Positions 25,507 through 38,170 of a DNA stretch of 64,000 nucleotides are shown piece by piece. The translations under genes and the position numbers were made by a program. The DNA is from Acheta domesticus (taxonomy: Eukaryota > Arthropoda > Insecta > Orthoptera > Gryllidae). The notes beneath the pieces are model-generated. The model saw only the letters and a list, made by a program, of their open reading frames with translations. It was not told where the DNA came from and ran no database searches. Location of the stretch: contig JAHLJT010000631.1 in NCBI GenBank assembly GCA_031308135.1, positions 218,889,536 to 218,953,535 on the forward strand. Reading direction: 5' to 3'. Position 1 is the stretch's first letter. Each line of letters starts with the position of its first letter.

Positions 25507-28297
25507 GATCGTTTGTGTCAAACAAATCAAAATCGTTACCATTCGTATTATTTCAGCGTATATAATATAGGGTAATTTTGTGAACCTTGGAAAACTGTTT
25601 GCAGACAGAAAACCAAAATATTCTACATCACTTTCAGTTACACGGATACTCGAGGGCTGCAATCAGGGCGATAATTTTGTACGCAAGTTTCTTTATATCT
25701 AGAGCATGTACCGGCTTGGCTATATGTATTTCAACATTGAATTAATACGCGTAGCTTTGACGTATCTGATTTAATACTGTGTTCATAAACCTGCTTCAAA
25801 GAATTTTAATTTGATTTTCAACTGAAAACAAAAGCAACCTTGCTATTTTCAGACTTCCGAAAGAACATAAAACGATTTTAGATCTTTCTTTGAAGGGACG
25901 AAATGGAGAAGGCAAATATACGCTGCTAGGTCTGTACAATTTTTATTGTAAAAATGAATATTTTAATGTGTGAATACACAAAATTGTTGAAAATATAATA
26001 CAAAATGTTGCTGAATGTTGGTAATAATTGTTTACTGAATCCTCGAGTTATTTAGAACTATTTTAGAATGAGGCTTAAGGCTCGGACGTATTTCTTTAAC
26101 AAACGTATATTTTCAGTTAATAGTGCACATACCATTGTTCATAATATTCCAGAAAATTATAAAAGAATTTAACACAGCAGATGTATGTTGAACTATTTAT
26201 TTAATTTTATTAAAGTACGTATTATAAATTATATTGAGGAACTTGAAAATACTACATCTAGTGAAAACCCAAACCTCGGGTTAAAACATTGTATTAATTA
26301 TTGATTAAAAACATGTTCAACCTATCCATTTTCAATAAATTACATTATTATAACGGACATAAATATTAACAAAGAGGCTCCAGAGGCTAATAAATATGTT
26401 TGGCACATTTTATTTAATCTTCTATAATAAATATTCTTTTTTTTATATATATGTTAAATGATTTTTTGATCCGATTTTTGTATACTAATACAACACTGTT
26501 TCATGAGGAATGTCTAATGCTGTTCCCGTTAAATCCAAACTCTACTGCATGCATTGATGCTTGCTGTCTAATGGAATCCCTCATAACCTACGTCAATGCA
26601 GAATTATCTCCTGATCTTCATTTAATCATTCCAAATTATTTGTGAGTACTGGAATAAAAAAGTCATATTTACTTACATTTCCACTAAAAACATTGTGATT
26701 TATATTTTAATTTACGTTATTTAATTTTAACTTTTCAATAATTCTTTGAAGCTGTTAAACGGTTTGTTATTTTATTTTGACATAATAATGGACTCAGTAT
26801 GGCGCAATCAAAGTACAAAAGACATACCTTGATTACTTGCTAATCACTATGACCACCTGATACCACTATCACGAATTTCTCTCTGGTTTTACACAAATTA
26901 TTTAAGATTTTTTACTGGTCGTAAACATTATTAATTATTAAATATTCAAGCATTTTATCTTCATATAGAATTCAGCAGCCCTCACGATGATTTTTTAAGA
27001 AATATGATAAAATTTTACAAGGGCTGAAGTATTGGCTTTGGATATCAAGTGTAGATTAACCTCAGATTTTCTTTCCAGTGACACTCCAAGTTGTAACCTG
27101 TAGCTACGTATTACTTTAAATTAAGTGCCCTGCGTTTAAATGGGCCATTTTGAAATGGTCTCCATTCAGGGATAATTTGTGTTTAAATTTATTTCCTCCT
27201 GATATAAGTTTAGTTACCAATTGTTTTAGCAAAATTGTATGTAAATGGCAACAGGATAGGGTTACAGATATACCAAATACAATCAAAAATAAAAATATTT
27301 GCTTATCTACCTATTGGGGACCTTAACTACATACTGTGCGTGGTTCAACTGGAACACCACTGACTTACTAAGTAGCGTTTAACAATGAAGATAAAATCAA
27401 CAACACAGGCCACTAAAAATACCCAATAAAAGTACATCTAAAAATCACAATAAAATCCGATGGTAACGAAACCGCTTATTATAAGAAAATGAGGCTGTAA
27501 TACCTTATTGTCAATCGAAATATATTATTTTCTCATTTATTTGGACATACAGTGTATATCAACTACTATTTTGTTGATTATGGTTGATTTTTATTTTAGA
27601 AACAGATATGGCATCAGCTCTGCTGTTGAACTTATGCTAAAATGAACCTGATTCTGAAATCTAAAAAAAAACTGCTCGGATTACATTTCTGGAATATTAA
27701 CGAACATTTTTGAATGCAGCTTTAAAGATGCTATAAAAGAGACGCAATAAAACGTTCAAAAATAATATTTTTTAAACTGTAAAAAGGTAGATTCTGAGCA
27801 TTTCTATCCGCACGTTAAGTAGTTCATTGTTTATTATCCATTAAAAAAGGCCAGTGTCAGTGTAACTGACTTGTTTCCGTGAAAACAAGTAATTCAAGCA
27901 TGGCTATAAAATACTTCGTTTCACGGTTGGAAAGGCGTTATCAACCTACATTGCGACCTCCACCGTCTTTGGATAAGGGATAGGGATTTGTAGTACTCTC
28001 CCTTGGATGGTTGGGTAGCTCAGTCGGGATGACGGTGGGCCACATAAAAAAAATGATATTTTATGCCTTTTGAAACAGATATAGTTTACAATATGATACT
28101 CAATTATTCTGTAGAGTTCAGTGGCTCGCTCATGTTTGTGGACACAAAGAGAAAGGTTTTCTTTATTAGTACTAACACCATTTATATTCCCATTGCATGT
28201 TTTATGAAAGGCAATCACTCTCTTTTAATATGCAACATTATTGATGTCACGGACGTCTACACTCGTAGTCATGACAATGAAAGCAACCTTTCGAAGA
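25507..28297. other. No gene recognised
   Basis: AT-rich DNA. Near 28010-28030, TGGTTGGGTAGCTCAGTCGG looks like a tRNA A-box region, but no B-box follows. It sits between CCACCGTC (27961-27968) and GACGGTGG (28030-28037), which could pair. Confidence 0.45.
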
Positions 28298-28299
28298 TA

Positions 28300-29606
28300 C
28301 TACTTTGTCCCAAAAGCATCCGACCTTTTTCAGATCTTTACGCCTGACAATTTTAACGCCCGGGTACGAGTGTCAACTGTAAAGCTTCACAAACTCCCTA
28401 GATGCCGCAGTTTATGTAGGGACACCTTAGTTTATGTTCTGCGTGCATTTCCTTACAATGAGTTTTTACGTTTGTCGCATTTTGCTATTGTAAAAAGTGA
28501 TGGAATGACCGGAGCAACGAATTCGCGATAGGTTTAGCTTAAGACTCAAAAAGAATGGTGCGGGGACCATCGAAATGATGAAGACTGCATTTGGGAACAA
28601 GTGTATTAGCAAAACGAAAAAAAGAGTGGTATAAGCACTTCAAAGATGGCCGCACGTCTGTTGATAATAAAGCTAAGTCCTGGGTGGGCTTCGTGGGTGT
28701 GCAACTTGTGCCAGTTGCAATCAAAGAAGATCGTCAATTGACTGTGCGAATACCGAAATTCGAATACCGAAAACTAGTGTTTAAAGGATTTTAACTAAAA
28801 ATTTGTGAATGGTTCGTGTGTGTGCGAAATTCTTTCCTAAATAGATAACCGTGGAGCAGAAAAACCTACGCCTTGAAATCGCTCAGGATAGATTGGAAAT
28901 AATCAATAACGTTGATAGTGCTTAAAAATATTATAACTGTTGATTAATCGTGGGTTTACGGTTATGATCCCGAAGAAAAACTAGTCTTCACTGTTGAAGC
29001 TGCCTTCGGAGCCACAACCGAAAAAAACGCGCAAAAGTCGCAGTAATGTCAAGTCATTGCTGATAGCGTTTTTTAATTATGAGGGTCTTGTGTACCACGA
29101 AAATGATCCTAAATGTCATAGATCAACAAATATTATTATCCTGAAGTTATGAAAAGATTCCTTGACGTATTTCGAAAAAAACGCATCAACTTTGGTCAAG
29201 CGGTGATTGACTCCTTCATCACGATAACGCGCCAGCGCATGCATCGAACATCGTGCAGCAATATTTGACAAAGCACACGGACGTACAGCTCCGTCACCCT
29301 CCTTGCAGCCCTGGAATAGTTTTCTGCGACATTTGGCTGTTCCTAAGATTAAGAATGCCGCTGAAAGGACACCGATTCGACAACAAAGAAACAGTCGAAA
29401 CTAATACGACGAACGCTCCAAAAGTGATATCAAAAAAAGAAGAAAAAACTGAAAATGACGTTTGCTTCCAAAACTCGAAAGAACGTTGGGAGCGTAATAC
29501 TCAATGAAATTGGGACTACATCAAAGGATGCTACCAGCCCGGTAACGCAGAATAACAGCAGGCGGGGAATATGAAGGAAGGTCGGATACTTTTGGGACAG
29601 ACGTCG
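28300..29606 (+). mobile_element. mariner-family DNA transposon, full length, inactive
   Basis: The left end CTACTTTGTCCCAAAAG (28300) and the inverse of the right end CGACGTCTGTCCCAAAAG (29606) form imperfect inverted repeats that continue through ATCCGACCTT. TA dinucleotides flank both sides (28298-28299; 29607-29608), the standard Tc1/mariner target. The 1.31-kb length equals a normal mariner. Confidence 0.85.
28480..29560 (+). pseudogene. Broken mariner transposase (DD34D)
   Basis: Recognisable pieces in order are: FGNKCISK and WYKHFKDGRTSVDN (N-terminal helix-turn-helix part, about 28590-28665); SWVYGYDPE at about 28950, preceded by VD and a TAA where GDE is expected; a GLVYHE-like segment near 29085; HHDNAPAHA with Asp at 29223; and CSPGIVFCDIWLF with Asp at 29328. 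Exactly 34 residues separate the last two Asp residues, the mariner DD34D signature. Several stops and frame changes occur. An expected SPD is SPG. Confidence 0.82.
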
Positions 29607-29608
29607 TA

Positions 29609-32600
29609 TGTTGGTGTAACATACCAAATGACGTCTCCTTATGTCTTTCTGAAAAGGAGCAAGTTCTTTACACTGAATATCTGAAACGATGATTTAGGAC
29701 TTATCGAAAATTCTAGACAGGTATTATTCTTTCATATAAAAAGTTTATGCACATATGATATGTACATAACATATATTATAAGATATATTCAGCCCTGACA
29801 GTGATTTCAGTCATTACAAAACCTCGGGACCACAGCCTTCGACGCGGCGGCATCCGGACCAACAAGATAATTTGAAAACAAAATTATTTCACAACATGCG
29901 ACGATTTGAGTACATTATCTACTACGTTTGAATTTATGCGTCATATTTGTCCACGGAATTCCAATTTTGGTGCTACCGTTTTATGACAAATGCAGCTTCT
30001 ATTTGTAGTATTGTAGATACAATGTATTGTATGTACATTATAACATCTGATAAAACAATCCGCACTTTCAGTTACTTAATTCTTCATGTTTTTATATTAT
30101 CATCTACGTACAACTAGAGAAGGTAAATTTCAACTTTGCCTTCATAAACTAAGATTCTCGTATTCCTGTAGTAAAGAAAGGATATATTCTTCAAATCTAA
30201 ATGAATATTTCTCATAGTAGTATATTAGTGCATATTCATAATGATTCGTTTTATTCTAAGGTTTAACAATTTCACTTTAGCTTTCAATAGTATATTAATA
30301 CTAGCGTACCCGTGCGAGATCTCTCGCATGTTAAACCCCACCCTTTTCCTATCCATTTGCCTATCCTTTCCATTAAGAAGCAAAGACCTTAATGAAACGT
30401 ATTTATTTGTTTAAAAATGTATAAATACGGCTTTAAATGTACCTACTGAATATCAAACAAAAATAACAATGCAATTGATGTTGAAAACAAATTTTCAATA
30501 AAGGTTTATTCAGTATTATAAAGAGATGTTATTGGAACAATTAATACTTCTTGAAAAATAACATTTTAAATAATTATCCAAGCTTTCTTGAGAGTTAGCT
30601 TTTCGCTGTCTTTGCTAGTCATAAAAATATTACGTAAGGTTTTTACACTTGAGAAAGTCAAGTAAAGTGCAAAAATGTCGGATTAGGCAATGACAACCCT
30701 ACTCTTTGCAATATTATTTAATTTTTTTTATTTGTTATGAGGAACAGAGGGGGTTTTGGAGAGTCAGGGCGCTTGCTTGCTGGGATGCGAAAATTGAAAA
30801 ATTATCTGTATACTAAAAAGTACTGGATTATTTGCTGCGTTCTTACGTACCTCAAGAAAAGCAATTCTGAGCCAAAAATATAATCAAAGTAATATTTTCA
30901 ACTTTGAGTACTAAATACCATTTGTTACCATTAGAAACAATTTAGTAGGCTTAGACTTCATTTCGGTACATGGAAATGTTGCTGAAACGATGTTTGCGTA
31001 TTGAATATCTTAACGAACCGACACCTTGAGTTTAATATCAAACGGTGCATTATTTACAATATGAGTTCGCAGCTGGGCGTTGATGTACATGCTTGCAGAT
31101 ACCGCCAGCATTTAAATCGTGCGTTTGGACTGCGATCGTTGGCAGTGTCGAGTGGCTTTCACTTGGGTTTTAATTTCTTGGTATGTGGGGTCTTGTCTTC
31201 ACGACGTAATATCACACGGCATTTCTATGAACTAGACATATGGCCATGTTGTTTTCTATTTTACGAATTTTACTCTGTATTTTAAACGATGTCTAGCTCG
31301 CCATTCTCTTCGGCTTGCCGTCACTCTGAAGAACTTCTCAGAGCGGAAGGTTCGCGCATTGGGAGCAGTAACTGCTTCGTCGGTTTGTGGATCATTCATC
31401 ACCCATCAGTTCAGTTTGTTTATCTTAGTACTTCAGGCAAGTGAGAACGGAAGCTAAGAAATGTATGTCCACATGAATTACTCACTTTCCCATTATCTTC
31501 ATTGTATTGGCCGAACAACTCTTTGGTGCGACCTGCAAGCTCTTCATGCTCATTACGCTCTCCAATGTCGTCATGAGCTCTCGAGATCCAGGGCGCTGGC
31601 GATGGCTGCTACAGCATTGGATATGTATAGGATGCCCAGCATTCTTTTACGCTAAGGTCACAATACAGCCAAAATGTTGGTCGCTTGCGACCGGACAACT
31701 GCAAGCAAAATCGTCCTATTTATTTCATCCAAAATAAACATCCGAAATCGTCTGAATATACCCATGACTCCGTAGTTCATTGATTGAAACATTTGCGAGA
31801 GGCTATTGAAGGTAGTCTTGGTACTACAGATGACCTTGCCTCTAGAGCTGATTTCGGGCGAATGGAAACCGATAGAATTAAACGAAAAGATCTTCGTCCG
31901 ACAGCCGATGTTTCCGAACGCCGTCGGAACAGGTCGTTCGGGTGTAATATGCCAATTTTCATTCACAAGCGCGTTTTTGAACGAATTGGGCATATCCGAC
32001 GCAAACGTCCGACGACCTAAATTTCAACCTAGGTTTTGACCGATGCGGTTGGTGTTGCTGCCCTGCTGGGAGCAGACGCGCTGAAGGGGTCGCGCCCCCT
32101 CCCGTGTCGCTCGGGCCCCTGGAGGAGAAGCTACACCAATGGCCCTGCCTACACCGTGGAACATCGCCCCCAAGCTTCTCCCGGTGCAACTCAGGCCCAG
32201 TCTCCCACCGCCGCCCCTCTCCCTTAAGAGCAGGGGCCAGCTTTTGGATTGTATAAATTGAAGCTCAAAATTAACCAGGTGTTTGAAACCTGATGAGACC
32301 ATTAGTCATTTTTAATCGCCATATTTTTTTTATTTAAGAGGTATAACATTGCTTGTGGTTTATATATTTTTATAACTACTTTATTTTAATTTCTTCTTTT
32401 AATTATCCCTATCTGTACAGTCTACTTTATGTAAATCTTTTGAATATATAATTTTGAAAATGTCTTTTATCCAAGAACGTTTATAATATTCTTTCGATTT
32501 TTACCCCTTGGAAGCCGTTCTAAAATATTTCTTATAATTACTTCTTATATTTCTTATAATTATTTCTTCTTCCATTCTTTTGACATAACTAAACCTTTTT

Positions 32601-34060
32601 AATTGTTTGTTCGTGATCTAAATTTCTATCTTCTTTTTCAAAATTTGTCGAATAATAGTATTACGAATTTTTTCTACTCTAGTAAACTTCTTGCTGCTCT
32701 TCGTAAAAATTCATTGTCTTTAATACTTTTCGTTGATAAGTTTCAAAATCAAATTTTAAGACAATCATTTTTTTGTTTTTAATTTTACTCGTACGTTTCG
32801 TACGTAGATCGAATGTGTCTCCATCATCAGGTACATGTAGAAATTGGCAAGTACAATGGGAGCTAAAATACAGCAATAAAATACAAACATTATTTTATAT
32901 AAAACATTTTAATGTAAAGATGTCAATAAGGAGAATAACATAGAAATTGGCAACTTACATTTTATTTGTATTATTTTAAATTATTCTAAAATGAATTATT
33001 ATATGAACAAATGTAATTAATACACAATTAGTATTGGAAATTTAAGTTCATAATTCAATTGACATGAGCAATGTTATTCATTGCTAAGCTTATTCATTGT
33101 TATTTGCCGGTATGCTGTTCCAAATGTTAAAATATTATCACTTTCAAACATAAGAACCTGGATGGGGTCAACAAGGTAGTTGAGAAAGGGAAAAGGGTTA
33201 TTTTACCTTTCCAATTCTATGAATTATATTATCATAGGCATTCGTGAAAGTGTGGCATTCGAGGTTTGAATTCAGAGTATTAATCAATTTTATGTTCAAT
33301 GTTTTCGATACAGTTCTTGTAAATTCGTTATCTAGTATGTAAACTTCTTAAAATTTAATTACGGAAGCACGTGTTATACTTTTTATTTAACTTAATGATT
33401 GTCTGTAATACGTTTTCGTAAAAAGTGTCTTGTTTTTTCTGATTGTCTTAAAATTTGATTTGGAAACTTTGATCAAGAAAACTTTAACTTGTACAGTATT
33501 TGCTATTCTTGAGAGAACCGAATTTTGTTCTGAGTGGGAAGGGGATAATTTGGACGAAGGAACATCAATACAAAGGTCTACATGTGAACACATTAGCAAA
33601 TCTTTATATACAAAATATCCCTTGGAGTATTTTTCTTTAAACTTATGGGTATTGACATTTTGTAAAATATTGCGTATAGGACACAATGCTTTCATGAAGT
33701 TTAGAATAATTTAATCTGTAAGTTTTTATTCTATTAAAGAAATCGTACGACAAGAAGAATGTTTGCAATATATACGCATCGAACCGCCAATAATATAATA
33801 GATACCTGTATATACGAAGAAGAAGTAGAAGTTACAAAGCATCGAATAGCGGACATTAATGATCTATTGAACCTTTACATTACAGCATTGTATTGCAGGT
33901 GCAATGCGGTTGTGAGGTAATTTTTTTCAATTAATTGTTTAATTACAAGCACATGATCCATCGATCTTTCTACATGACAACCAGCTTGAACCTCCTCTTT
34001 AATTTAAAGTTCTTCTTACAAATAAGATTTCAAAACTCTTCTATGTAAACGATTAAAAGT
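29609..34060. other. No recognised gene apart from one exon-like stretch
   Basis: Mostly AT-rich. At 30301-30335, ACTAGCGTACCCGTGCG with the short hairpin TGCGAGATCTCTCGCA looks like an element end, but its partner was not found. A GC-rich island at 32030-32225 stands out sharply. Confidence 0.4.
31806..32039 (+). CDS. Exon-like open frame, unknown
   Basis: This frame reads through 77 codons (LISGEWKPIEL, RQPMFPNAVGTG, LNELGISDANV) with mixed third positions, unlike the AT-rich surroundings. Its first codon is ATG in a region without a good upstream acceptor. CCTAG|GTTTTG at the right end could be a splice donor. No family was recognised. It could be a host exon, a domesticated element or chance. 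Confidence 0.25.
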   Translation: MKVVLVLQMTLPLELISGEWKPIELNEKIFVRQPMFPNAVGTGRSGVICQFSFTSAFLNELGISDANVRRPKFQPRF

Positions 34061-36250
34061 ACGGTTGATCCCGGGTTTAGGGTGGCACGGTTCCATTAGT
34101 TCACTGATCCGGTTCATTAGAGATGAATCGACTTCAATAACTGAATCCTTGTTTACTATTCGCATGAAGTAACGTTCAACATGGTATCGTAATAAATGTA
34201 TTTAAACTACATTCTATTTCACAAACGCACGCTACTTAAACATTCTTTACTACTTAAACCACACATTTTTTATTATTAAAAGGAGACACTAGTCTATTTA
34301 GTTAACCAAATCCTACTTACTATGATTTCATATGTTCTATAAGCCACAGAATATAAATGGAAAAAATTCTAACTCACGTATTCGTTGGAATTATTTCAAT
34401 TTTATTTTAAAAAATGAACATACCAATAAATAAACAAAAATAACAACAACGTTGAAAATGTTGGGTAATTTCTGTAACAAAAATATATTTTTTAAATTTT
34501 ACAAACTAAAACTTGTAAAACCAGTAAGAAATAAATAGTAATAACTCACTTTTTAATGCGATTGAAAATAAAGAACGAAAACAAAGAAAACAAACAAATA
34601 TTAAAAAGTCTGCAAGAAAAATGGAATTTTTTTAATATATCGCAAAATGAAAGTTATAAATTCATGAAAACAAACTAATTATAATATTATAGTAGTATAA
34701 TATTATAATAATAATAACTTACACCTTATTTATAACGTATATTAAAAAAACAGTAACTTTAAAATTGCTACAAAAACAAATTCATATATTATTTTCACTT
34801 TTTGCTAAATGAAACTTAAAATTTTATAAAAAACAAAACTCACCTGTGGATTCACATTATATTTTTTTTAACACTTTCCGAAAAGAATTGAAATTTCTTT
34901 TCTTGCACTTTCCTCCTCCAAATGTACTCTGCTAAATAGTAATCGAACATGTCATTAGCTTTGTGCTGTGAAATTGCGCGCTTTATCGCCCTCAAAGTTC
35001 CCCTAATACAATTTGTATGCGCGCCAGTTTCAGGATCTTTAAAAGTAATAGAATGATTAACTTTTAAATGAGAAAATCCTTCGTCATTTTGACAGTCATA
35101 AGCCTTCTAGCAATCCGAAATCACAATTGATTTCGGCTTAATGTAATTCTTAATGGCGTCCAAGAGTACCTCCTTGATACGATTTTCAACGACCTTGAAA
35201 AAATGACCGAGTAGAACCTCTTTCGACACCATCAAATTCCCTTCCACTCTTTTTCCCCTATTATACGTTCTCTAATCAAACTACTCTCATCAATTTCAAC
35301 CACAACACCCTCTGCACCCAGTGGTTCACTTTCATCTTCAATTACATCGAAACACACCTCTCAACAAAAACTCATCCAATCGGTGACAGTACTTTCACAT
35401 ACACCAGAATCCAAACATACATGTTCAACCTTTGCTTCCATCACCCACATGTAGGTAATGAGAAGCACCTTCCATATTTCCAAATGACTCCTTTTAAAGC
35501 AAGAATCATTTCGCACAGAAACTTTCATGCTATGTCCATTCTCTCTCCTCACTCTACAAGTCCATTCATATCCGTCTGTCCTATCCTTTCTTTCAGTAAA
35601 TTTCATTTCTCCCTTGCAAACGTGATATACACGTCGAGACGCAAGCAATCCCAGTTTCTGACACCACTGGATAATATTTAGACAACCCGCTCGGCACAAA
35701 TCATAAATAAAACCTGCATTTACTCCTTCTATCACGGTAGTCATACAAAATCTATTAAAAGATATCTTGAAATGCGGTAAAACACAATTCTACGAGCACA
35801 ATAGCTTGACGTTAGTATCGTTCTTCAATCGCATTCAATATGAAAGTAAATAATTTTGTTGTTATAGTAACAACTAAATGTGATATTAGAAGGCTTTTTA
35901 AATTGTAAAACATTTCTGTATTAATATTTGAGTTCAAGCAGCAAGCAAAGCAGCATAGAAACAAGTTTTATTTAAAAAAAAGTGTTGTGAAGTGTAATTT
36001 TAAATGTGAAGTGATATTTTAAAAGTGTCGGGCTGAAGAAGGAATTGTTCGTAACATCGAAGTATATAGCTTCATGTGGCTTTGAACCCGTGGTAATTTT
36101 GTGTATATTTATTGTTTGACCTGTCAAAATTTATCAATGCTCACACCATCATTCGCCAGCTCTGAAGTGAACCGTGCCGGGTGGTTCACGAGAAGAAATG
36201 AATCACAAAAGGAACCAAAGGAACCGTGCCACCGTAATCTCTGGATCAAC
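34061..36250 (-). mobile_element. Merlin-like DNA transposon relic with inverted ends
   Basis: Left end GGTTGATCC...GGTGGCACGGTTCC (about 34065-34100) and the inverse of about 36210-36247 agree at roughly three quarters of 40 positions. They enclose a Merlin/IS1595-like transposase on the minus strand. Merlin elements use 8-9-bp target duplications; a TTAAAA shared near both outer ends is suggestive but not clean. Boundaries are therefore approximate. Confidence 0.55.
34860..35744 (-). pseudogene. Merlin (IS1595/ISXO2-like) transposase, copy 1, disabled
   Basis: On the minus strand the N-terminal part has a cysteine pair in YHVCKGEM and a TDWMSFC helix region, ending at a stop near 35361. 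Next come EGVVVEIDES (first catalytic Asp), IVISDC followed by a stop, then KAYDCQNDEGFSHLKVNHS and TGAHTNCIRGTLRAIKR, finishing with YYLAEYIWRRK. The order matches the DDE core of ISXO2-like and Merlin transposases. The position normally holding the third acidic residue (NIE) is Arg here. Stops and shifts make it non-functional. Confidence 0.78.
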
Positions 36251-36640
36251 CAGTTAAAACAGTTAAATCTGGATAATTTGAACATACACTTCCTTACCTT
36301 TTTATATAATAAAAAAAATATTTTCTTTTTCTGCTCATTTCGTGTATCTGCACCATTTATACATTTCTCACATAATCACCTAATTCATTTTCTCAATTTT
36401 TTTGTACCACATTGTATACGATCGAGTAAATCGCTCCTTCTCCAGGAGATTTACTACTTTTTTAAAGAAGGAATTTCCTTTCCTAATCTTAAGATTTTCA
36501 AGTTAATATCTTCTAATGGATCCTCATTGCTTTCACTATATCTTGAGGATTGCAAAACTGTGTCTGATCTTCAATTACTATTATTTCAAAGTATTTCTTC
36601 CATTAAAATAAAGAAATTCCAGCTACTCCAACTTTATTTT
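36251..36640. other. No gene recognised
   Basis: AT-rich DNA. The 180-codon frame on the plus strand from 36101 is rich in Phe, Leu, Ser and Ile as expected from AT composition and shows no motif. Confidence 0.45.
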
Positions 36641-36649
36641 TAACTTATG

Positions 36650-37500
36650 TGCGCAAATTCTCTTAACTATCCCACGCAGTTGAACTGTTTGACCCTCCAA
36701 GGAAACCTCGCACACGACTATACAGACGGAAATCATATTTCCAGACATTTCGTCTGCATCTGCGGCAGACATCATCCGTTGTGTTGGGGTCGTAGTCGAA
36801 GTATCCTTCCAGACAGCTCGCTGGTGACTGACAAACATTTGTTTTTGACGCTGAGACCGCTGGTGATTGTTGGCTGCGGCGCTGGTGTCGGGTGTTGGTT
36901 GTTTTTGCCCCGCGTGACGTGGCGCTGACGCTAGATGTGCTCGTATGACCATGTTGTCGTGTGCCTACACGACTCACGTCTCGTGTTTGACTTTGCGACG
37001 GTTTTGGCTTTTCCCGAAGGAGTGCAGGTATCCATACCGAGAGACTTTTTATTCCTTCTTCTTTCCTTTTAAAATCCATAGAATGCTAATGAATCTTAAT
37101 GGCTTCATGGCGTACACGGGCATGGCAGTGTTCTGAACGGGATATAATCTCAGCGTCTTCAAATTTAATGTGGTGATCACGGCCGGAAAAAGCGTGTTCG
37201 GCTACTGCCGACTTCTTAGTGGGGTAGTGGTTTCTCAGTGGTTTGCGTTCAGAGACGGGTGTTAACGACTCGTTGTGTAGTCCCGATGTAAACAGCGCCA
37301 CAAGAATAGGGAATCCTATAGATTCCTGACCATGAAAGGGGTTCCCTTGAATCTTTAGCCGATCGAAACAAGTTGCGTAGCTGTGTGGTAAGCTGGAAAA
37401 CGGAATCGATGTCATGTTTTATTAGCATTTTCCCTATACGATCCACAATGCCAGTCAAGTACGATTTTCTGTGTTTGCGCATTTTTCGTTTTAGCGGGTG
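36650..37500 (-). pseudogene. Penelope-like element: GIY-YIG endonuclease fragment
   Basis: From the right, the minus strand reads YLTGIVDRIGKMLIKHDI, then LRNLFRSAKD, then SGIYRIPYSCGAVYIGTT, which is the GIY-x-YIG motif of Penelope-like endonucleases with its characteristic CxC insert. After a frame change come KKSAVAEHAFS and EAIKIHKH-like stretches, which follow GIY-YIG in these elements. The RT part that should precede it is missing. Further left lies a hairpin motif (36757-36785) of the same style as at 13206. The fragment ends near 36650. Confidence 0.82.
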
Positions 37501-37508
37501 TACTTTTC

Positions 37509-37555
37509 AATAATAATAATAATAATAATAATAATGATAATAATAATATTAATAA
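37509..37555. repeat. (AAT)n microsatellite at the junction of two Penelope fragments
   Basis: About 15 AAT units with a GAT and an ATT interruption separate the minus-strand GIY-YIG fragment from the plus-strand RT fragment. Confidence 0.9.
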
Positions 37556-37558
37556 CTG

Positions 37559-38170
37559 ATGCCGATCAGTAATACTTTAATGTTATTGCAGAAGAAATTA
37601 TCAGATGATATTACAGCATTGTTCAAACATGTGCTAACCACCACACATTTTATGTGGATTGATGAGTTTTATGAACAAAGGGATTGTGTCGCCTTGGGCA
37701 ACCCCTTTAGTCTGGACGTCGCCAACTTATACATAGAGAGCTTTGAAGCTGAAGCTCTGTACACCTCACCACACAATCCCATGTACTGATTTCGTTACCT
37801 TCATCATATGGAATCACGGAGAAAATACCTTCAACGAATTCCTGAACCACCTGAATAGTATCCACCGTTGTAACCAGTTCATTACGGAAAAAGAACGGGA
37901 CGAAAACCTTGCTTTTCTTTGGATGTGTTGGTCACCAAAATAGCAGAGGGTTCCCTTAGACACAACGTGTACCGAAAACCAACACACACGGAAAGGCGAA
38001 GAACCTGTATAACCACCACTCAAGCTAGAAGAGAGCTATGACGAAAACCCTCTTTGATTACTCGACCCGGTTTTGTGCACCAGACAAACACGGACTCAAT
38101 TACCTTGACGGAGCCCTACAAGCCAAATGGATACTGTTCGGTCTAAGTCAAGAGAGCTCTCCACCCATTG
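37559..38170 (+). pseudogene. Penelope-like element: reverse transcriptase fragment, YxDD lost
   Basis: The plus strand reads FKHVLTTTHFMWIDEFYEQ, then ALGNPFSLDVANLYIESFE (Penelope RT region B), then FRY followed by a stop and shift directly before FIIWNHGENT. In this family FRYVDDTF stands at that position, so the codons for the catalytic VDD appear deleted, with a frame change. Downstream ITEKERDENLAFL, LDVLVTK, YRKPTHTER and a degraded C-terminal part continue to about 38170. The 5' half of the RT is absent. Orientation is opposite to the neighbouring GIY-YIG fragment. Confidence 0.82.

Noticed and set aside
36101..36643. 180-codon frame on the plus strand
   Set aside because: Phe/Leu/Ser/Ile-rich, in AT-rich DNA, with no motif or splice context.
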